Shown: piece by piece, positions 59,442 to 64,000 of the stretch
How the letters are laid out: each line of letters begins with the position of its first letter
Position numbering within the stretch: the first letter of the stretch is position 1
Assembly: GCA_037074765.1 (NCBI GenBank)
Contig: JBAMDO010000017.1
Location: forward strand, 1-64,000
DNA from: Mansonella perstans
Lineage: Eukaryota > Nematoda > Chromadorea > Rhabditida > Onchocercidae
Reading direction: 5' to 3'
DNA: 64,000 nucleotides
Program-made: the position numbers and the translations under genes
The notes under the pieces: generated by a model
What the model was told of the DNA's origin: nothing
The model's input: the letters and a program-made list of their open reading frames with translations, nothing else
The model's database searches: none

Positions 59442-59539
59442 AAAGAAAAAATTCACCGTTATAGTTGTTGACAGAGAAAAAGAACGATTTTCAAAACAAC
59501 GCGACGAAACAATCGAGGATTATCTTAAAAATTCTGGAT
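59442..59539 (+). promoter_or_regulatory. Short intercistronic region, possible SL2 trans-splice site
   Basis: Only 98 bp separate the mrps-16 stop from the preferred ATG of the next gene on the same strand. AG dinucleotides after GTTATAG and GTTGTTGACAG (59464 and 59473) could serve as trans-splice acceptors. This spacing is typical for nematode operons. Confidence 0.5.
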
Positions 59540-62500
59540 ATGTTAAACATTAATAGGGAAAAAAACACAACTCCCTTCTGCATTAGGTATTTTTTATCAG
59601 CACTGTTTTACATATGGAGCATGTCTTTTGTCGAATACATCTCTGCAGAATGTCGAGAAGAGGTTAAGGTCATGTCTCGCAACTCACATGAATCCAAAGT
59701 TATTCCAAATCTGTATATATTCGAGAACGACACACAAAAATGTGCTGAGGCAGAGTCTGTCTTGTTACCATCCCGGGTTTCTTTTTGTGATTTTCATGAT
59801 TTGATTGTGAATTTTTCGACCGTTGCTGTATTACCAGATGGAACCAACATGTAAGTACATAATTTTTGTTGTTGAGGCAGTGTAAAATTTCTGCACAAGC
59901 ACGTCTTTTTAAAGAATTAAACTTTTATCGAGTGAGTGTTCTTATAAAGATGCTCTGTACTAACTCCTGCTGATTTTGTTCTATCTAATTCAGATATTTT
60001 TATTTATATATAAATAATAAGGCTTTTATAGAGAGGCAAAATTAGCAAATTACTGCCAATCACGAATTAATACCAACAAACTTGTTTTGTAATCATTCGA
60101 GAAGTTGTTAAGATTTGCATTTTGGGATCTGTGATTTAGAAACTCTGTTATTCTACTGTTCCTTTTCACGGAAAACTTTATAGATTGCCTTATATTTTAC
60201 TTAATGTTTCTATTCGGGTTAATAATCCAGTCTCATCACTTTTTCTTCGACTGGAATGCTTAGAGGCACCAAATTTGGAAGATGATTATTGTCATAATCA
60301 CGAGGTTTGTTTATGTTCCAAATAATTTTTGAAAGAAAAAATTTTGCTTTTTTTAACTCTCTCTTTGTTTTTGCATTTTAAACCTATATGTCATCGATAG
60401 CATACAATCTCTTTGTAGTCTGTTTTTTTTTAATAGTGTCAAATTTTATGACATCAGTTGTGAAGTTTTCTTCGACATGGCACTTTCTAATTATTTCTTC
60501 AATGTAAGTTGTAAATTTTGTTTTCCAAAATGTTTACAGGATTTTTCGATGCTAAGATTGCTGTCACATTAAAGAACTCCGATTTTTCAGGAACAATATC
60601 GGAGATGGGGGCGTATGATATGGCCCTGTCGCTCTATAACTTTTTCTGAACCGAATATTATCAGCTATCCATACTTTTTTACTTATCATTGTTTTCGACT
60701 TTCGTCTTATTCTCATTATCGTTTAAATGTGTCATGTGCTCCAAATTTGTGCCGGTGCGTTATGTTACTTTTAATAAATAAACAAAATGTTTTTTGATAA
60801 ATAAGTAAAAAAACTTAATTATTGTGGGCTATCCATCGGGCTTGTAGGAATCTTAGTTATGGTCACTACCAAAGTAATGGAGAACAAAATTTTACTAAGA
60901 ATCGATGTTTATACATTTAGAATATTGGAAGGAATGCTGGGATTTATTTTATTCGTTTTGTTTTATTTATAGGAAATCATTTATTGTTACGATACCGGAA
61001 GAGACTCAAGTGAACCCTACTATAAGTCGCTTCTATGATAAAGATAGTGCAAATAATGATTGGTCACCACTTGTTTATGTAGATTTAACTTTGCGAGATG
61101 TAAGTTTGTGGTTGACAAGACATTTTAATGATTTTTCATTGGATCTTCTTTAAGCTGCATAAAGCTGCTTGATTAATTTTTTTTAATTTTTTTCTTTTTT
61201 TCCTCTTTTCAAAATAGCGTATTTTTACGTTTATTGGTGCATTCTTTTAATTTCCATGAAATGGAAGATTCCATTTAAACTTTTAAATAATCCAAGTAAC
61301 TGTAAGCAATATGGAGTCATGCGCTGAACAAAATTGCTCATCCGAAGCTGTCTGTTGTGCTAGAGAATTTCTTGGTGCTCTAAACCAAAGTATTTTTTCA
61401 TCATAGCAATTTCCTTATCATTCAGTTTCTTCCATATAAAACAAACTGAGAACCATTTTTTAATCTGAAATGATATATTTAAGAGGGTGGTGATTCGTTA
61501 TGAGAGGCAGCTATCTTTGGTAGCTACTGGAATCTTTGTTGCTGTCTTCGAAACGATCGGTTCCTCTTCTGCCCATCTCTTTACGAGTTCATTAGATGTT
61601 ACCGCCGTTGAATATGAATGGAAGAATGTTCCAGCCGGGAATTTTACTGCTTATTTGTATGTTAGCAGATTAGACTGTGATTTAATATGTAGCAACGGAA
61701 CCGTGGATGGCTGTGTTGTATGTCCAAGTACAAAAATTCATTTCACGGTTGAAGAGGATAAAATTTTGTTTTCGGCGTCTATGCATAGCATATTATCCAA
61801 TGGAATTTATGTCACTGGTTCGTTTCTGCTTTTTGAAGTATTAATTTTCAAATTGTCAATGGTGTCAGGACTACTAATGAAAATAATGCAGTTTAAAATG
61901 CCAAATTATTACATTTCAACATTTTATTCTATATCTTTCAAATTATCGGAAATTTTCTCATTTATCATTATATCAGTGATCGTTTTAACGGACGGATAAA
62001 TCAAAATAAATAATACTTTAAATTTTCGAAACATATTTTTATAACATTCAACATATTACATGATTGTTATTCTTTTATTTATATCATTCATTATCTTCCA
62101 CTGTAAAAGACTTGTTCATTTTCTTTTCGAAATATGAGCGTTATTTTTTTGATTTTTATGTTTATTTCGGTTCAAAAATGTAAATATTTAATCATATTCC
62201 AGTTGTTGCGGGATTGTGTTTTGTTATTATGATATGTTTTGCGTACTTTCTTTTGGCTTTCAAGTGCTTTCACAAAGTGCCGTTACGGGAAATATCACTT
62301 TCGCAGCGAACAAGTGTTTTTATCGTTTACACAGATGATTCCGAACCTCATACTGATTGCATCTTTGCACTTGCAAAAATGCTGCAGCACGATGCGAATG
62401 TGGATGTGTTCATAGATCAGTTTGAATTAAAATGTTCAGGTATTTGCATTTTTTATTTCTGTAAATTTATGAAACATCGTATTATATTAAGGAAACAGGT

Positions 62501-64000
62501 TGTTGATAAAGCAGTCTCTTATCTACAGTTTTTTAAGGTTGCTGTGTAAATCTGAATGAATAATGAATTTTGAGTAATCAATAATTCAGCTGTCTAATAC
62601 GGTGTTCTAATTTGTATTCAATAAATATAGCAATAATTTATCTCCCTAACTAAAACTGGCTCAAGTTTGAATTTTTTTTTCTTTTTTTTCATTATTTCAA
62701 TTTTTATTTGAATTACTCTATTTTAGAAACAGTTCCGTTGAGATGGTTCATTAAAAAGTTTGCGGTAGCTAGTCATGTAGTACTTATTTTTTCTGAAGGA
62801 GCAAGTGCTGTTCTTCGCGGAGAAAGTCTTATCCAGCGACAACCATTTCCTGAATTCTTCCCTGTCGCACTTAATATGTTGATAACGGTTGGTACAGAAT
62901 CACATAATAATATATTTTTGAATTCTTACACATTGTGTTTATAGCAAAATCTTGAACGTTGATCAACTTGATAAGTTTTACTTCTTACTGTCTTGTTTTT
63001 AGAACTTTCTATTTTCTTGAAAAATTCTAGGAATACAATAAAGATGTCACTAGGCAAACCGGAAAGCTGCTATCAAGAATGAATCTGCGCTTTGCATTTG
63101 CTTACATGACCTATTCTTCTCCCTCCGTGATTCCCGAAGAACTTTCTATTTTACCGATAAATATATTCAAATTACCTGAACAGGTATGCCTATTCTGGTG
63201 ATATATTTCTTATCACGCGAAGATATATTTAGTTTTATAAATCTTTGTTTTTTCAGTTTTCCATTTTCAAATAAATTTAGGTTCAGAATCTCATTTCATG
63301 GTTGCATAATCAACGATTTGATATCTCTGTGGACGTATGTGTTGATACTTCGCATTTGAAATGTGCCATAAATGAAGTCATGGAGTATCGACGCAAGAAC
63401 CCAGTTTGGTTGTCAGAAAGATTACAAACGAAGCACAAGGTAAAATTCGCATCAAACTCTGCGGTAATTGTAGCAGGATTCGGCAGGGTAAAATAGATAC
63501 AATATTTTGTTTCATTATTTGAATAAATTGTTGCAATTTCACTGTGAATACAGATATGATTTATGGTGTCGATCAAAGTTTAAGCTCTGTTTTGCTGCTT
63601 CAAATCCTTTTTTCTATTTGTTATAACTGTTTTCATATCATATTTTTGGTAGAAAAAATATTTCAGAATTCCGGATCTGTTTTTGAGGTACAAAATGTTC
63701 CTTACCAATCAAGTCGTTCTTTGTTAACACCTGAAGAACTAGTCCATGTTGCAGAAACGTTGAATTTGGAGCCACCCGATATTCATACATCGATGGTTAG
63801 CTATTTCCATACGTGTTTTTATCTTGCTTCGTTTGTTACACCTTGTGGTTCTTTGTTCTTTGGACTTTGACTATTCTTCATAAAATTCACATGGAATAAA
63901 AATTTCTTAATTTTAGGAAGAAATCCCTTCTAAGGAAGATGCTGTATTTGCTTTGATAGGGTCACCTGATGATAACGGCTTTGATACTGATGATTCCATC
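59540..64000 (+). CDS. ilcr-1: IL-17-receptor-like SEFIR-domain membrane receptor (3' partial)
   Basis: Exons 59540-59850, 60184-60304, 60591-60754, 60973-61099, 61484-61817, 62203-62439, 62727-62887, 63031-63183, 63281-63487, 63667-63795 and 63917-64000 join in phase, giving 676 residues to the window edge. The parts are a signal peptide (FCIRYFLSALFYIWSMSF), a cysteine-containing ectodomain of about 350 residues with fibronectin-like strands, one membrane span (VVAGLCFVIMICFAYFLLAF) and a SEFIR domain: RTSVFIVYTDDSEPH, VDVFIDQFEL, ASHVVLIFSEGA and FAYMTYSSPSVIP. SEFIR domains bind adaptor proteins downstream of IL-17. In C. elegans ILCR-1 and ILCR-2 are neuronal IL-17 receptors, and I recall ilcr-1 as F56D1.2, next to mrps-16. 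Assignment to ilcr-1 rather than ilcr-2 rests mainly on this adjacency. The signal peptide sets the start; the frame is open further upstream. Confidence 0.82.

Noticed and set aside
1..64000. Bacterial features, CRISPR arrays, rRNA, spliced-leader RNA
   Set aside because: None seen. The genes are intron-rich and eukaryotic, repeats are microsatellites or tandem duplications without CRISPR spacing, and the standard nematode SL1 sequence was not found. tRNAs could not be excluded by eye.

Overview
The window looks like nuclear DNA of a nematode, probably an AT-rich parasitic species (possibly a clade III/spirurid worm; the clade is a guess). By eye it is about three-quarters or more A+T, with long introns, GT-AG splicing, many microsatellites and homopolymer runs. 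The recognisable genes are a UNC-52/perlecan, a Hedgehog-acyltransferase-like MBOAT enzyme, mitochondrial ribosomal protein S16, and an IL-17-receptor-like SEFIR protein. All are split genes, so I rebuilt exons by hand from splice sites, reading phase and domain logic.

Region 1 (1 to about 40.7 kb, minus strand): the 5' half of one very large gene. Fifteen exons join in perfect phase. They encode a signal peptide, a SEA domain, a first LDLa repeat, an Ig-like domain without cysteines, a second LDLa, a lustrin/EB-like cysteine module, and further LDLa repeats. Two giant low-complexity exons interrupt these: one with eight tandem FKPNGQ-type repeats, one an E/R/Q coiled coil. The window ends with a canonical Ig domain that resembles the first Ig of nematode UNC-52. 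The gene continues beyond position 1. In the 7.6 kb intron between two LDLa exons (27.65 to 20.09 kb) lies a complete five-exon HHAT-like gene on the opposite strand.

Region 2 (about 42 to 57.4 kb): four direct copies of a duplicated block. Two are decayed (42.0-44.0 and 46.0-47.9 kb). Two carry intact four-exon genes (49.76-51.22 and 54.35-55.74 kb, minus strand) for cysteine-free secreted proteins of about 120 residues. Every exon length is a multiple of three, the internal exons are only 30-48 bases, and each micro-exon sits in its own repeated intron unit of roughly 360-490 bp. This resembles the micro-exon-gene design known from schistosomes and is the most novel feature here. About 0.5 kb of 3' flank is inverted between the two intact copies.

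Region 3 (58.2 to 64 kb, plus strand): mrps-16, then after about 100 bp a SEFIR-domain receptor (ilcr-like) that runs off the right edge. The short gap suggests a nematode operon. A candidate opposite-strand small membrane-protein ORF lies in mrps-16 intron 1.
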